NCBI GenBank assembly: GCA_947172415.1
Contig: OX359200.1
Span: 5,024,501 to 5,088,500 of the forward strand
DNA from: Chondrosia reniformis
Taxonomy: Eukaryota; Porifera; Demospongiae; Chondrillida; Chondrillidae
DNA length: 64,000 bases
Reading direction: 5' to 3'
The translations under genes were made by a program, and so were the position numbers. Below the pieces are notes generated by a model. That model searched no databases. It saw only the letters and a program-made list of their open reading frames with translations, and was not told the DNA's origin. Shown here piece after piece: positions 11,645 to 23,860 of this stretch (the first letter of the stretch is position 1; the number at the start of each line of letters is the position of its first letter).

Positions 11645-13775
11645 CTAGGCTTTGCAAGCCCAGTCAATTTGTGTCTTTGGCACACTTCTGTTAGATGGAC
11701 CTCCCCTCTCTCTTTTTTGAGTCATACCACGAGCCCTTTCACTGAGGGTGTCTTCATGGTGGCGGTCTAATTCTTCTTTAGTAATTTTTAATCTTGTTCT
11801 TTGCCAAGGTAACGTTTGAATGACGATTCTAGATCTTTTGGTCCTTTTGGCTTTAGGTTGTTGCACCTCATCATCATCACTATCTTCATCATCACTTCCA
11901 CTACTGGACTCAAGTTCAGAATGTTCTGAACTGTGGTACCCCTTTTCTGCAATACATTTCCTCGCCTTCTCCTTGACATCTTCAGACCATTCAATGGTTT
12001 CCAATGCCTTCAGTCTGTTATTCATTTTCTACATATATACACGTACATGGATATAAGCTGCATTGATTAAGTATATACTTTCATTATTGATTTACCTGAA
12101 GGATTCTGCCATTTCTCCTAGAGATACGCTTATGCACCTCTATTTCAGCATCCGATTTTTTGAAAACTTCCAATCTTGTTTGGAAGTATCTTTGGGCAGC
12201 AGCTGCACATATTATATACAAGAATATTGGTATAATATGCCTAATATATATAATACATTAACATATACCTTTTATGATCCCTTCTCCCCATTTTTGATTT
12301 GCACTTAGGTATAATTGTACAATTTCCCGTATTAATCTTGCGTTTACTTCTTCATTTTCTTTAGAATCAAACCTGTATGAAAATTCATAGTAATGATATG
12401 CTTCATGCATGCATGACCACTACATGTGTTAAGTCTATGCACCTTTGATCAAAGTTCCATTCAGAAAAATCATTTTGCTGGGACTTCGAATTCTTCAACA
12501 AAGCTGTGTATACCTGTCTAACAGCACTCTATTATAAGAGGACATTAATGCACATGATGGCCATGAACATGCATAATCACTATAGAGTCTACCTGAAGTA
12601 TTGATCATGATCACTATACGTATATGAAAATTAAAGTACAAACTATACTTTCATAATATATATGTTTAATACATGTACAAATATTTGGCTGCCCCCACAA
12701 TTAAGCTTATACTACAGTGCAGCACACATAATTCGAATTTGCTTAATTTGCAATACCTTTTAATTCGAACAATTTTATATCTCTCCTCTATATGCAATTT
12801 ATACATTATTTCGTGCGACTAAAATTGAATCACTGACATGCAGGATGTATCAAATTTTAAGTGTATAGGGAGTTAGCATGCATGATTTCCTAGAGTCATC
12901 TAGAGGTTTGCATTCAAAGTTGCAAACTACAATTTTGCATTGCCAATTTAAGTTGAGGTTGCGTAAATTTATATTCTAGTGTACAAGATGTACAGTGTAT
13001 ATAAGAAAATGGCATCCTAAAACGTTAACGATTTTCTAACCTAAAATCGACTATGGAAATTACTAAAGACTGTATTATATTAATAAATCGCCTTAACACG
13101 AGTATTTAAACTCAAAAATGTTGACGTGTGAGCAGGAAAATAGCAATATCCACTAAAAGCGCTTAAAAGAATATCCTGCCTTGAAGCCGCCATTTAACTA
13201 TATATTTCACAACAAGTTCGACGACGTATAATAAATGTTTTCAATCAATACTCTAGCGGCAACTAACTTGTGCTTACCGAGCATTCAATTGGTACTTTCG
13301 CCTTTCCTCGAGTGCGTCCGGTTAGGCTTGTAGCTGGTTCCGTATTACCCGGTTGCTTTAATTCTCTGATTGCTTTCTTTAGTTCTCGTTGTCCTTCCGC
13401 TTGAGACGCCGCCATTCGTTCCATAAAATGCGAACAGTTTTCCAGGAAACCTTCTAGCATTTGCTTTAGGTTTACAATGGAACCTACAAGTGCTGCTGTT
13501 TCTACTGTACCGGTTTCAGTAAGAAACGATTCCCCTTCTAGGATTAGTATTTCTTTTTGCAGCTCTGCTAGTTCCTCGGCGTCTTCACTGTCGGACACAT
13601 CGCTACTTATGTCACAATTAGAATATCGGAATTCTTCATCAGAATCACTGTCATAAGAATCGTCTGACAGGTCATTAATTGTTGTGAACGTAACTGTTTG
13701 GTCTTCCTCATGGCCCAGTGAGGATGACGCTTCTTCATTTTCGCAAGGCTCAATAGTTTCGCTTGGACTTTCCAT
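11645..13775 (-). CDS. CACTA accessory protein, 392 residues
   Basis: Exons on the minus strand: 13775-13278, 12528-12443, 12372-12269, 12202-12096 and 12028-11645. All have GT/AG borders and phases fit (0,2,1,0), giving about 392 residues ending CKA. The N-terminus is acidic and serine-rich (DSYDSDSDEE), followed by a predicted coiled coil around FLENCSHFMERMAASQAEG. The middle has NQKWGEGIIKAAAQRYFQTR, possibly DNA-binding. The C-terminus has an acidic patch (SGSDDEDSDDDE) and a basic stretch (KAKRTKRSR). It is divergent from the transposase, as the second gene of CACTA elements often is (plant TNPA-like role). No domain is recognised with certainty; a C14orf93-like fold is a guess. Confidence 0.7.
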
Positions 13776-13963
13776 TGAAAAATTGTAGGTCGACCTTTTG
13801 AAATTATCCCGCTTGAACTAACCCGCGCAAATCAATTATTCATTTATGTATTTATTCATTTATGCATATATGCAAATATGCGCGTGCAAGACTTTAACAT
13901 GTGCTCCTAGCTATAGGTGCTCCTTCGTGTTTGTCACAGTGTTAATCGTATATATAGTCTATT

Positions 13964-16900
13964 ATGGCTGATGAACAAAGCAGAAAGATGTGTTTTTGTA
14001 ACGAATGTCATGGACAACTAGTGGCCAGAGCTACGATGTACAGGCATATGCGTAAAATTAAACAAAAGCCAGAACAAGGAGCTCGAGGTAGAGATGGTGA
14101 AATATTTCAATGCAATCCTTTTGAAATAGAAATTTCCAGTTCTGATGAGGACGAAGCTCAGTGGCTAAAGGTCATACACTCGTACTTTAATATAACTAGA
14201 CCTCTTACCCCAAGTTTTTCCGTATGCAAATATTCTCAAAGTTTACATCCCGAAATCTGGGCGTACGTACCATAGAGGCGAGTACTATCTCAGTAAGGGA
14301 TGACCGAAAAAGTCCTATTCGATGTATTACGAGTTGACGGGTTAATATATAGCAATGAACTTCCTTTTCGTACGATTTCAATCAAGAGAAAGGTGTTTTC
14401 AGTAGCGCAAAGTAGCTCTAAGTTGCTAAAACAGTTTCAGGCGTTTACAACTAAGGGGAAATCATCTTTACTGAATGATTTAATTGTGTAATAGAATAAG
14501 GATTCCCTCCTAACTCCGCTTATCTTTGGGATGGTATACATCCTTCGATTTTTTGAGTACTTAGAAACGCTCAAAAAGTCGAAGGATGTATATCATCCTT
14601 CAATCTGTTCGTACGTACTATAGAGGCGAGTACTCTCTCAGTACGAAAAAGTCCTATTCGATGTATTACGAGTTGACGGGTTAATGTATAGCAATACACT
14701 TCCTTTTCGCACGATTTCAATCGAGAGAAAGGTGTTTTCAGTAGCGCAAAGTAGCTCTAAGTTGCTAAAACAGTTTCAGGCGTTTACAACTAAGGGGAAA
14801 TCATCTTTACTGAACGATTTAATTGTGTAATAGAATAAGGATTCCCTCCTAACTCCGCTTATCATTGGGATGGTACATCCTTCAACTTTTTGAGTATTTA
14901 GAAACGCTCAAAAAGTCGAAGGATGTATCATCCTTAAATCTGTTCGTACGTACTATATAAAGGCGAGTATTCTCTCAGTATGAAAAAGCCCTATTCGATG
15001 TATTACGAGTTGACATGTTAATATATAGCAATACACTTCCTTTTCGCACGATTTCAATCGAGAGAAAGGTGTTTTCAGTAGCGCAAAGTAGCTCTAAGTT
15101 GCTAAAACAGTTTCAGGCGTTTACAACTAAGGGGAAATCATCTTTACTGAACGATTTAATTGTGTAATAGAATATGGATTCCCTCCTAACTCCGCTTATC
15201 TTTGGGATGGTACATCCTTCAACTTTTTGAGTATTTTGAAACGCTCAAAAAGTCGAAGGATGTATCATCTTAAAGATAATTTAATTATGTCCCTAGAGCC
15301 ACACATGCACACAGATATAAAGAAAAAGGATAACCTCAATTTGATTGTATAAATCAACTTTTATTGCATGATTAATACAAACAATTTATATTATAAATAC
15401 AAATAATTAAACTGATCATGAGAAGCCATATATGTATGTGCAATGTATATATGAATACATATATAATTATAGTTTCTATAGGTTATTCTGTGGTAACTAG
15501 GGGTCTCTATAGACTATATCTGTTGTATAACCAAGAGTCTAGACTGTTCTGTTGTAGCTATAAAAATCTCTATATTGTAACCAAGAGTCTATATACAGAT
15601 CGAGGAGTAACGTTCACTCTAAAGACAATTACAAGGTGTGATTGTCATCGGGTGTGACGTTCACACTAAACGTTTAACAGTGATATACTTCCGGTTTTAG
15701 GAACTAGGGAATAGGCACCTTCTGTTTCAAAATGATATGTGCAAAGATGGTTATTTACAGCACGTTAGAAAATACGAAGCTCTTTGCCACCATTTTTAAT
15801 TAGGACTTAGCTTGTTCCACATGTTTTTGTATAATTACATATTAGTTTATCGTTTATCCACAATGCCTTCATGCATGTTGTTAATTTTGCATGTAATTTT
15901 CTACTTCAGAAGAGGCCTCTGACAGCAGAGTCAAACTTAAGTGATCAACCTTATCCACCTATTGGAATTGATCAGTTAGTCCATTCAGATGGTGCAAATG
16001 TAGAGATCGAACCAGCCTATGATTCAGATTACAATTGCAAGCCACCAGTAAAGTGTGCAAGAACCATTCCAGCAGATGAAGAGGTATATATACACTATAC
16101 CTTCATGCATGTATATAAAACTGGTAAAATGCAGTGCATGAGACGTTCTCATTGGAAGTTTAATTATAGTCACTGTAATCCCCTATATACTCACACCTCG
16201 CAATTGGTGTGATCATTTCACTTCATTTTAACTGAGAGTTATAATGTATATATTTTTAATCGTATGCCATGACCATGAGTAACATGAATGGAGCATGGTT
16301 CAATGGCAGAGCACTGGTGCATGGTCTTAACCAGCTGTCCTGCATGCATGGGTTCTATTCCCAACAATTACTTCTTTCGTGTTTCCCTCTTCATGATGTT
16401 CAAGAATATTTACTTGTGGTTTTATTATCAAGTTAATCAATTTAGTCATTTATAATGTCATGTATATAGGAAATGTCTCAAGCTGTATTGGAGGCAGAGG
16501 AACACTGTACTATAGATGTATCAAACTCTGATGAATTGGTTGTAGAATCTGCAGACAGTGATAGCTTCATTATGCAAGGACTACCTGAAGCTGACTTTGA
16601 TGACATGAATAGCACAGATGACTCAAGTGCTGACCACAGCGATTCAGATGAAGAATGTTTTCTGGACGTGATAAATACAGAAGAAAGAAACCTTCAAGGT
16701 CCCATAGCATCACTGATTAGATGGTTACTTATTCTTCTTTTTCGATGGTATGTAAAGTGGCGCATTAGTGATCGAGCTATGGATTGGTTGCTGAAAATTC
16801 TGAGTACCTTTTTCAAATTACTTGGTAAGCACCAGATGTTCATGAATGAAGCAGCTGTAGAATTTTCTAAAAACCTATCTGGACTGCTTAGGTCAATGAA

Positions 16901-19220
16901 ATTCAGTAAGGAAACTTTCAGCAAGTCTGTTGTGTGCCCAAATCCAGAGTGTGCAAGGTTGTATAGCCAATCTGATATCATTGCATATGATGAAAATGGT
17001 CAATCAGCAGCTGTTTCTTGTACTAACTGTGGTTCTCAATTATCTAAAGAGGTTACTTTAAAAAATGGCACAAAACGCTTTTCTCCCATAAAGGTATACT
17101 GTTATAATAGCATTAAGGAATCTTTAAATCTCCTACTCCTACGACCTCATTTTTTTCAGGTATGCCAAGATTGGAAAAAAAGGGAAGTTCCAAGTAACAC
17201 CTTGTGCGATATTTATGATGGCCAAGTCTGGAAAACCATGTTTTCTTCCCAGTCACATGCACTTGATGAAGGGAGACTAGACCTAGGAATTATGATAAAT
17301 TGTGATTGGTTTCAACCATATAAACGCCGCTCTAATACTTCTATTGGCGTTTTATATGCTGTGATAGCCAATCTTCCATGGACAATGCGCTTTCTTCCTG
17401 AAAATGTCTTAATTTTGGGGATTTTACCTGCCTTGTCAAAGGAACCGTCTTCTCTTAATACATTTCTTCAACCACTAATTACCGAATTGCTGCTACTTCA
17501 AAATGGAATGGAGATGACTACAAGTGAGACCAAAAAAGTTATAGTATCAGCCAGGATCATCTGCACAGCTAGTGACATACCAGCCACACGAAAACTTGGT
17601 GGATTTCTAAGTCATGCAGCAACTGTGGGATGCTCCAAGTGCATGAAATCTTTTCCTACTATACTAGTCAACAATGCTAGGAAAAGAAACTACTCTGGAT
17701 TTCAGAGAGATACATGGCCAAAAAGGACAAATGACACTCATAGATCAAATGTTCAGAAAATTACCTCAGCTAGTACAAAAGCTAAAAGGCAACTTTTAGA
17801 AAAACAATATGGCTGCAGGTACACAGCTTTACTGGACTTGCCATACTTTGATCCAATTGTAAACCATATTGTTGACCCAATGCACAATCTATTTTTGGGA
17901 ACAGCGAAAAAGATGTTCAAACTATGGATTGAACTTGATTTTCTGCGCTTTGCTGCTCTTCGTAAGGTTGATGATAGAATTTCCTCTTTGTCTATACCTT
18001 TTCAAGTAGGACGCATTCCAACTAGTATATCATCAAATTTCGGGAATTTTACAGCCGCTGAGTGGAAAAACTGGACACTCATATACTCATTATACTGTTT
18101 ACCTGGCTTGATACCTATTGAGCACTTAGCTTGTTGGCAAACATTTGTTTTAGCTTGTGAATTACTTTGTCAGCCATTCATTTCTCAGCAGAATTTACTA
18201 AAAGCAGATCACTTATTGATGAAATTTTGCAAAACGATAGAAAGAGTGTATGGTATTGGTACAATTACACCAAATATGCACATGCATGGCCACCTTGCGG
18301 AGTGCATAAACCAATATGGTCCAATTGCCTCCTTTTGGCTTTTCTCCTTTGAACGCTACAATGGTCTTCTAGGGTCCTTTACCAATAATAAGCGAAATAT
18401 AGAAATGCAATTGATGCGCAAATTTCTAGCTATCTCCCATTGTAGTAATATTAATATTTCTCCCATGGCCAATGATGAAGAGTCAGATTTTGTTGCAATA
18501 TTTGAAAGTATGCAATCAGGTAGGAAAGATACTAAAACTGGTTCAAAATCTTCCCAAATGATTTCACAGTCCACATACTATGCCTCTGAAAAACCAATAA
18601 CCGAAGTGGTATGGTGTGAAGTTATTACACAAGATGTGCAACTTGCAAGAGCCCCAAATTCAGGCACTTTAGTATCACTTGATAAGGAAGATTTGTCCTA
18701 TCTAAAATCTGTGTACGTTCTCCTATTCTCCAGATCTAACTATGCCATTTCTGATCAGTTGCCCTCTCTGTGTAAGAAGTATCCTTATATTTATATAGGA
18801 TCACAGCGATATGGATCTAAGTGTTTTGGAAAGAATTGTAATTCTCGCTACATACAAGCATCTTGGACAAAAGACGATGGCACTATAAACACAGAGTCAT
18901 ATGTTTTATATCCTGGTGAGGTCCAGCATTATTTGAACCATTCTTTCATAGTCAAATGTAACAATCAAGAAAAATATATCAGTATCACACTTGCAGTTGT
19001 TAAATGGTATAAAGCAACATCTAGAAACAACAAATCTTTCCTCCCTCCTCTAATTGAATTTTCCTTGGGAAATTACATTACCGGTGGTCCAGCAAACTTT
19101 CTACCTGTTCAACGAATTGCTAACTTAGTTTCTGTTGGTGTTAACTATACTCTTGAACCCTTAAATTCATTGGAGAAGATAGCCATTCCTTTATCGAAGA
19201 AAAATTTTGTTACTTTTTGA
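13964..19220 (+). CDS. CACTA transposase (Transposase_21 type)
   Basis: Three exons, 13964-14170, 15910-16083 and 16470-19220, all joined in phase 0, encode about 1043 residues. The N-terminus has a small zinc-binding motif (CFCNECHGQLV, then YRHMRK). A linker follows, then acidic DS-rich segments and a CPNPEC/CTNC zinc ribbon near 16935-17030. The catalytic core is the CACTA type: LGIMINCDWFQPYKR, VLYAVIANLPW, CTASDIPATRKLGGFLSHAA and DPMHNLFLGTAKKMF. It should cut at the CACTG ends and reinsert with a 3-bp duplication. The frame is open to TGA at 19220. The first exon's donor (AAG|GTCATA) is weak but the frame supports it. Confidence 0.85.
14250..15275. repeat. 338-bp tandem repeat, three copies, inside CACTA
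   Basis: Three near-identical units with starts marked by GATGTATTACGAGTTGAC at 14321, 14660 and 14997. They lie in intron 1 of the transposase gene. Each ends with an inverted repeat of the type CATCCTTC...TTTTTGAG...CTCAAAAAGTCGAAGGATG. They are non-coding apart from short chance frames. Confidence 0.85.
15276..15909 (+). other. CACTA transposase intron 1 remainder
   Basis: AT-rich intronic sequence between the tandem repeats and exon 2 at 15910. No gene, element or clear repeat seen. Confidence 0.5.
16291..16369 (+). other. tRNA-like sequence, probable SINE head or tRNA relic
   Basis: TGGTTCAATGGCAGAGC resembles an internal RNA polymerase III A box. About 45 bases later, GGTTCTATTCC resembles a B box (GGTTCGANTCC). 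The acceptor-stem ends do not pair well and no clear anticodon loop is seen, so this is a relic or SINE-derived piece, not a working tRNA. It lies in intron 2 of the CACTA transposase gene. Confidence 0.4.
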
Positions 19221-19532
19221 ATTTGTTGGATCATGATATATGACTCACTCACATATGCATATGCATGTATTTCCCCAACTTGTGTCATGTTAAGTAGACT
19301 ATATATATATATATACCTTTTTGTGCATGAATATTCTTACTTATATATTTATATATAAAATGTACAAATTTTTTAATTAGTAAATTTGACTGTTACATAT
19401 ATAAGTGTTAAGTGTTATGTGTATTAATAACTATAAGTTATATAAATAACACTTATAGTATAGTATATATATACGGACATCTTTGCCTCTGGAGTCTACT
19501 TTTGTTTAAGTATATAATATAATATTAATATA

Positions 19533-19717
19533 CAGTAAAACCTCTGAAGAAAGGACACATTAGGGAGTAAAAATTAGTCCCTTTTAGAGAGGTTGTCCCT
19601 TCTTAGAGGTTATGCCTATATAAGCTTAAGTTTTGTCCTATTTTGAAGCAAGTAGTTTGTCCACTGTATAGGGAGGTTGGCTGTTCTTTGGATAGTCCTT
19701 TATTAGAGGTTTTACTG
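19533..19717. mobile_element. Pogo-like MITE nested in CACTA
   Basis: A 185-bp element with ends CAGTAAAACCTCT and AGAGGTTTTACTG, flanked by TA on both sides (19531-19532 and 19718-19719). The ends and TA duplication are those of pogo/Tigger-type Tc1-mariner elements. There is no coding capacity. A related but longer element sits in the repeat array at 30371. Confidence 0.8.
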
Positions 19718-19729
19718 TATATATATACT

Positions 19730-20080
19730 TAAATTTGTATTAAAAGTAATAATACATTTTGAACTTTAAAGAATTCTTAAATTTCGTAAACTTGACCTTT
19801 AAGTTACATTTATGTGATACTTAAATTTTGTAAAAGTAATAATATATTTATGAACTTTAGAGAATTCTTAAATTTCGTAAACTTGACCTTTAAGTTACAT
19901 TTATGTGATACTTAAATTTTGTAAAAGTAATAATATATTTATGAACTTTAAAGAATTCTTAAATTCCGTAAACATGACCTTTAAGTTACATTTATGCGAT
20001 ACTTAAATTTTGTAAAAGTAAAATATATTTATGAACTTTAAAGAATTCTTAAAATTCGTAAACTTGACCTTTAAGTTTAC
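19730..20080. repeat. 91-bp subterminal tandem repeat of CACTA
   Basis: Four units with period 90-91 bp (GAACTTTA at 19761, 19852, 19943 and 20033). They are rich in CTTAAA, TTTAAG and GTAAACTTGACC. Similar CTTAAAT motifs crowd the left end at 11080-11350. In CACTA elements such subterminal repeats bind an element-encoded protein, so these are likely binding sites. Confidence 0.75.
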
Positions 20081-20213
20081 TTTAAGTAACTTATATGTCT
20101 TAAATATATCTTACATGTTTACGAAATTTAGTTGGACTTAAAATTAGTAAACATTAACTTTAAGATAACTTTAAAATATTGTAAAGTCAGTAAAGATTTA
20201 TTCTTTTCCAGTG

Positions 20214-20600
20214 TATGTATACTGTATGTAGACTGAAAAAGGTTTTAGAAGGTAGAGTATACACTTACTTAGCGGACAATAATAATACTCACAACTAAGA
20301 TACTACTGTGCTAGAATGAGAATACCACTCCTCATCAGTAGCACTGGGTAGCGTTCAAGTTAATACCAAGTAACCCAAGCTTTCGCTAGGGATTGGTCAT
20401 TATACGACCTAACAACTCTACTTACATGTATGTACATTATCTAATGGGAACACTTTTATTTTAAGATAAGGTAAATATTGGTCGTATACTATACATATTC
20501 GTCTCACCATCACGGCGTAACACAGTGAGCTCTGGTCCCGACTTGTGGGTTAAGATGCTGTAAGTACGTATGTTACGCGCATTGCTTATCCTTTCCTCAG
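20214..20600 (+). other. Bax inhibitor-1 copy A intron 1, 3' part
   Basis: Closely matches the paralogous intron at about 57990-58389, including GAATGAGAATACCACTCC and the TTCAAGTTAATACCAAGT stretch. It contains no separate gene. The match shows that the two introns were one sequence before the CACTA insertion. Confidence 0.7.
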
Positions 20601-21742
20601 TACGAAGGGAGCAGCTCACCATCTAAAAACGGTGTATGCCGCTCTGTCGGCCACCATGATCAGTGCTGGAGTAGGAGCCGTTCTGTATTTCTTTGTGCCT
20701 TTTGGCGTAAGTTGAAAATCGACTGTATTTCCTGTGATTTTTGAATGTATGTGGAGGTGCTTAATTGTGTATTCAGTTTCTTGGCTTTATTGGCGCGATA
20801 GCCATGTTGTTTTGGCTCCTTTTCACTCCACTGGATTACAACCTGAATCAGCAACAACAGCTGGAACTGCAAAAGAAGAGATTTGGTTAGTATAGTGTTA
20901 TAGCTCATTCTCCTATATGAAGTAATAGGTGGGTTCCTCAGCAATGAATGAGGTGAAGAAGGTATCATGAATCATCTCCTATAGATTTATATAGAACATC
21001 TGTATTACATCCTTAAGTTCTTAATACAGACACCTCTCTCTGTATGCTATAGCTACCAACAGGATGGGACTTAGAAACCTTCCTTTACTGCTGTTTCAGT
21101 TTTAATGATCTCTACGCTAACTTTAATATATCTTTATTCATATGGTGAACTAAATACAGGGTGCAGTTAGGGTAGAGGATGTATTTATTTAATCTTGCCA
21201 CTGGTCTACACTTGTTAGGATCTGCCAATAATATGTATCTTAAAATTATTGAGAAGACATCTTTGAAATACCACCTAATTTACATATACGTATGTCTCTG
21301 GTAATACATACAAAATGTACAAACATAACATCAGTCAAACGCTAGAAAGATGATTTCTTGATGCTTCAATGTGTGTCTTGTAGGAATCTTATGTGGATTT
21401 GGACTGTTTACTGGACTCTCAGTTGGGCCATTACTTGATATTATTACTTGTGTGTACCAATGTAATGAAACTGCAAGGTCTCAGAAGTATAAGAACTGTA
21501 GTCTAGGTGTAATTCATTAAGTTGATAAGCCATGTGCAAACTTATGCATAAGTGTGATCATGTCAATGTCTCAATGTCCGATTTGTAGATTACATTCAGT
21601 ACAATATGTAATGATTAAAATTTAATTCGATTGTGGTTTTGTAATTAACTTGCACTGTGTTGTAGTTGTAATAGCAGTATGTATATACGTAATTTATAAT
21701 TTACATATTATGTATACGTATTATTTAAATTATATATTCTAG

Positions 21743-22499
21743 GAAGTAATTGAAAGGTTAAGAGGCGAAAAGGATGCTGATTTGATAAAATCCAGGAATG
21801 AATTAAAAGTATTTTAAGCAATGTTAAGATTTGGTATAGACTTGTTTATGTAGTAGTTATACTTTTACGATAAGACTGATGAAGCAAGCAAAAGACTTGA
21901 GGCCATGGAAAAGGAAAGAGCTGCTTTAGAGGAGAGAAATAAAAGCTTCCAAGCTAAAAAGCCATTAAAAATGATTGAAAGTATGTCAACATACCTTAAG
22001 TTGGGCATTCTTGTTGTAATGTAAATTGAATATACGTTGTACAGTACTTTTACTTAGTCAATGTTTATGAACTTATTTATTGTTTTTAATTACAGAGTGT
22101 CAGAACATTGAAACACTCTTGAGGTAAACGTATACATTCAACAGTGCAACCTAATTGTCAAGATTGTTATTACAATGTACAGTGGACGTATACTTTTATA
22201 TACAGTTCAAAGATGGCCACTTATCAGTCCTGCAAACAGTTGTGGTTGACCGGGTATCACACAAGTGGAGGGGGATTGCTACCTTTCTCAAGTTCTCCAT
22301 AAACAAAATGGACTCCATAGAACATGATTCAGGCAAGGATAAGAAGGAAATATGCTTAAAGATGTTTAGTGAATGGCTGAAGAGAGCTAAAGAAACTGGA
22401 GACTTGCCAAGGACACTTCGAAGTGTTTGTGAAGCTCTTGATGATCGTGATGAGAAACAAGTAGCCGATGGACTTGTGGCAGCAATACAAAATGTTTGA
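21743..22499 (+). pseudogene. Death-domain gene copy B, decayed
   Basis: Matches exons 4-7 of gene A at 21743-21808, 21869-21980, 22096-22123 and about 22205-22499. The coiled-coil exon is shortened by three codons (ERLRGEKDADLIKS). The acceptor before 21869 reads TTTTAC where gene A has TTTTAG. The death-domain exon has lost the in-frame acceptor by a small deletion (TTCAAAGATGG). The death domain itself is still open (SVLQTVVVDRVSHKWRG to QNV stop). No repeat array lies upstream; the copy starts right behind the truncated Bax inhibitor-1 copy. Confidence 0.8.
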
Positions 22500-22729
22500 A
22501 GCAACTTGCACAAAACTAGTAAAAATAATTTAGAAAGCTGTTTCCTTCTTAGCTTGTATAACTAAGACTTGTGTAGGTACATACATGTGGCAGTAGAAAA
22601 TGCTTGACATTCAGCTATTTGGTAAATAACACATAGAATTAACTTCAACTCAACCCTATATCACTTATTATGATAACTATACATGATCTGTTTGATTGCA
22701 AGTAACGCATTTGAAGGTTATTCCTAATA

Positions 22730-23860
22730 ATGACGTCATATAAGTAACCGACCACTGAATCGCCAACTGTGTTGATTTTAAAGTGGAGAGACTCGGGAAG
22801 AACTCCATGATTACAACAACAGCAGCCGGAACTGTAGAAGAAGAGATTTGGTTAGTATAGTGTTCTCCTATATGAAATATATAACATGGGTTCTTAAGCA
22901 GTGAATGAGGTGAAGGATATATGTGGCAGTCGAGGTTAGAAACTCGACTTTATGTCAGGGGGTCGCATTTTAAGTTTTTTGCATTTTTGGAAAGAAGAAC
23001 TATTGGACTATCTTCGCTGAAAGTTTCAAAGCAATACCTTCATTTACGGCAGAGCTAGAGCCTCAGAAGTACCCGCGATTGGACTCCAGCCGTCTCCTTC
23101 CATATAATTTGCATATTAATAAGCTATAAAATGGCCGCCGCCACATTCACGGATTATCGGATTTCGTTCCAAAACAGCCCGATCCTGCATCGTAATTGGT
23201 AAGTTCCTTAGCAATTTACACCACACAGTATTATAAGCAGCATTTTATTCTAGAGCAAAAGATTGACAAGTAGGAAAACAATAGCTATTATTGTTTTTAG
23301 TTAGCTAGCTAGCTAGCATTCACTAGCTACCTTATCCTTAAATAGTCTTACTGATGAACGCAAAGCGACGTGTACCAAAATGCATGCAGAAAATCATACT
23401 CCACTAGGTAGCTAATACAAGCAGCATAAACAACATGTAGCTACATCTGACAAACCATATAGCTAATGTCACATCTTTGAGCGAGCATATCGTGGTCCAG
23501 GAACGTGATATTGTCGTCGGTCAAAGACCAAAAGACAGCCCTTTGACTGGACAACACGCTGCAAGTAGTCAAACACGACTTCTGAGAACGCAAACAGTCG
23601 AATACTAACGAAAACTTTGCACGCGCCGTTCTCAAAACTAGTATTGCGACATAACGTCGAGTTTCTAACCTCGACTGCCACATATATATTGGAAAAGGTG
23701 TCATGAGTCATCATCTAGATTTATATATAGAACATCTGTAGTTATATCCTTAAGTTCTTAATACAGACACCTCTCTCTGTATGCTATAGCTATACCAACT
23801 GAGACTGAGAGACCTTCCTTTCCTCCTTGTATATATCAGTTTTTTTATGCACTGTCATAT
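22730..23860 (+). pseudogene. TMBIM6: Bax inhibitor-1 copy B, wreck
   Basis: The promoter block (22728-22782) is followed by a degraded exon 1 whose ATG is now GTG (22783). It is fused at about 22801 to the end of exon 3 (22801-22852), so exon 2 and two introns are deleted. The following intron matches copies A and C, including TACAGACACCTCTCTCTGTATGC at 23761-23783. A 760-bp inverted-repeat element interrupts it at 22921-23682. No functional product is possible. Confidence 0.8.
22921..23682. mobile_element. MITE with ~30-bp terminal inverted repeats
   Basis: The ends are ATATGTGGCAGTCGAGG and on, with the inverted copy CCTCGACTGCCACATAT at 23669-23685. The arms, about 30 bases, include GGTTAGAAACTCGAC. 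It is inserted in the intron of Bax inhibitor-1 copy B. The paralogous intron at about 58755 has GGATATATCC without the element. It is non-coding and includes a TAGC simple repeat at 23301-23320. Confidence 0.85.

Larger units (their letters stand above)
11052..20213 (+). mobile_element. CACTA (EnSpm) transposon, apparently complete
   Basis: A 9162-bp element in intron 1 of Bax inhibitor-1 copy A. It begins CACTGCAAAA at 11052 and ends TTTTCCAGTG at 20213, the inverted CACTG ends of the CACTA group. The flanks repeat TAT (11049-11051 and 20214-20216), the 3-bp target duplication expected. It carries two divergently transcribed genes with intact frames: a transposase (13964-19220, +) and a 392-residue accessory protein (13775-11645, -). 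Both ends have CTTAAA/TTTAAG-rich subterminal repeats. The paralogous intron at 57970-58030 is an empty site. The intact frames suggest recent insertion. Confidence 0.9.
10813..21520 (+). pseudogene. TMBIM6: Bax inhibitor-1 (TMBIM6) copy A, truncated
   Basis: Exons 10813-10883, 20601-20706, 20777-20885 and 21384-21520, with phases 2, 0, 1 as in the better copy at 57705-59890. The product starts MERLSGRC and includes HHLKTVYAALSATM, FLGFIGAIAM and ILCGFGLFTGLSVGPLLD, all typical of Bax inhibitor-1, an ER multi-membrane-span protein that restrains cell death. After GPLLD the sequence departs from the paralogue into an unrelated tail ending in TAA at 21518-21520. The exons for the last membrane spans are absent, and decayed death-domain exons follow at 21743. 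Intron 1 is swollen by a 9.16-kb CACTA element. The first three exons look intact, so a truncated product is possible, but loss of function is more likely. Confidence 0.8.

Noticed and set aside
14300..14491. 63-residue frame in the 338-bp repeat as a gene
   Set aside because: It lies in a transposase intron, within non-coding tandem repeats whose other copies do not keep a start.
16291..16369. Functional tRNA gene
   Set aside because: A- and B-box-like motifs are present but the acceptor stem does not pair and no convincing anticodon arm is seen.
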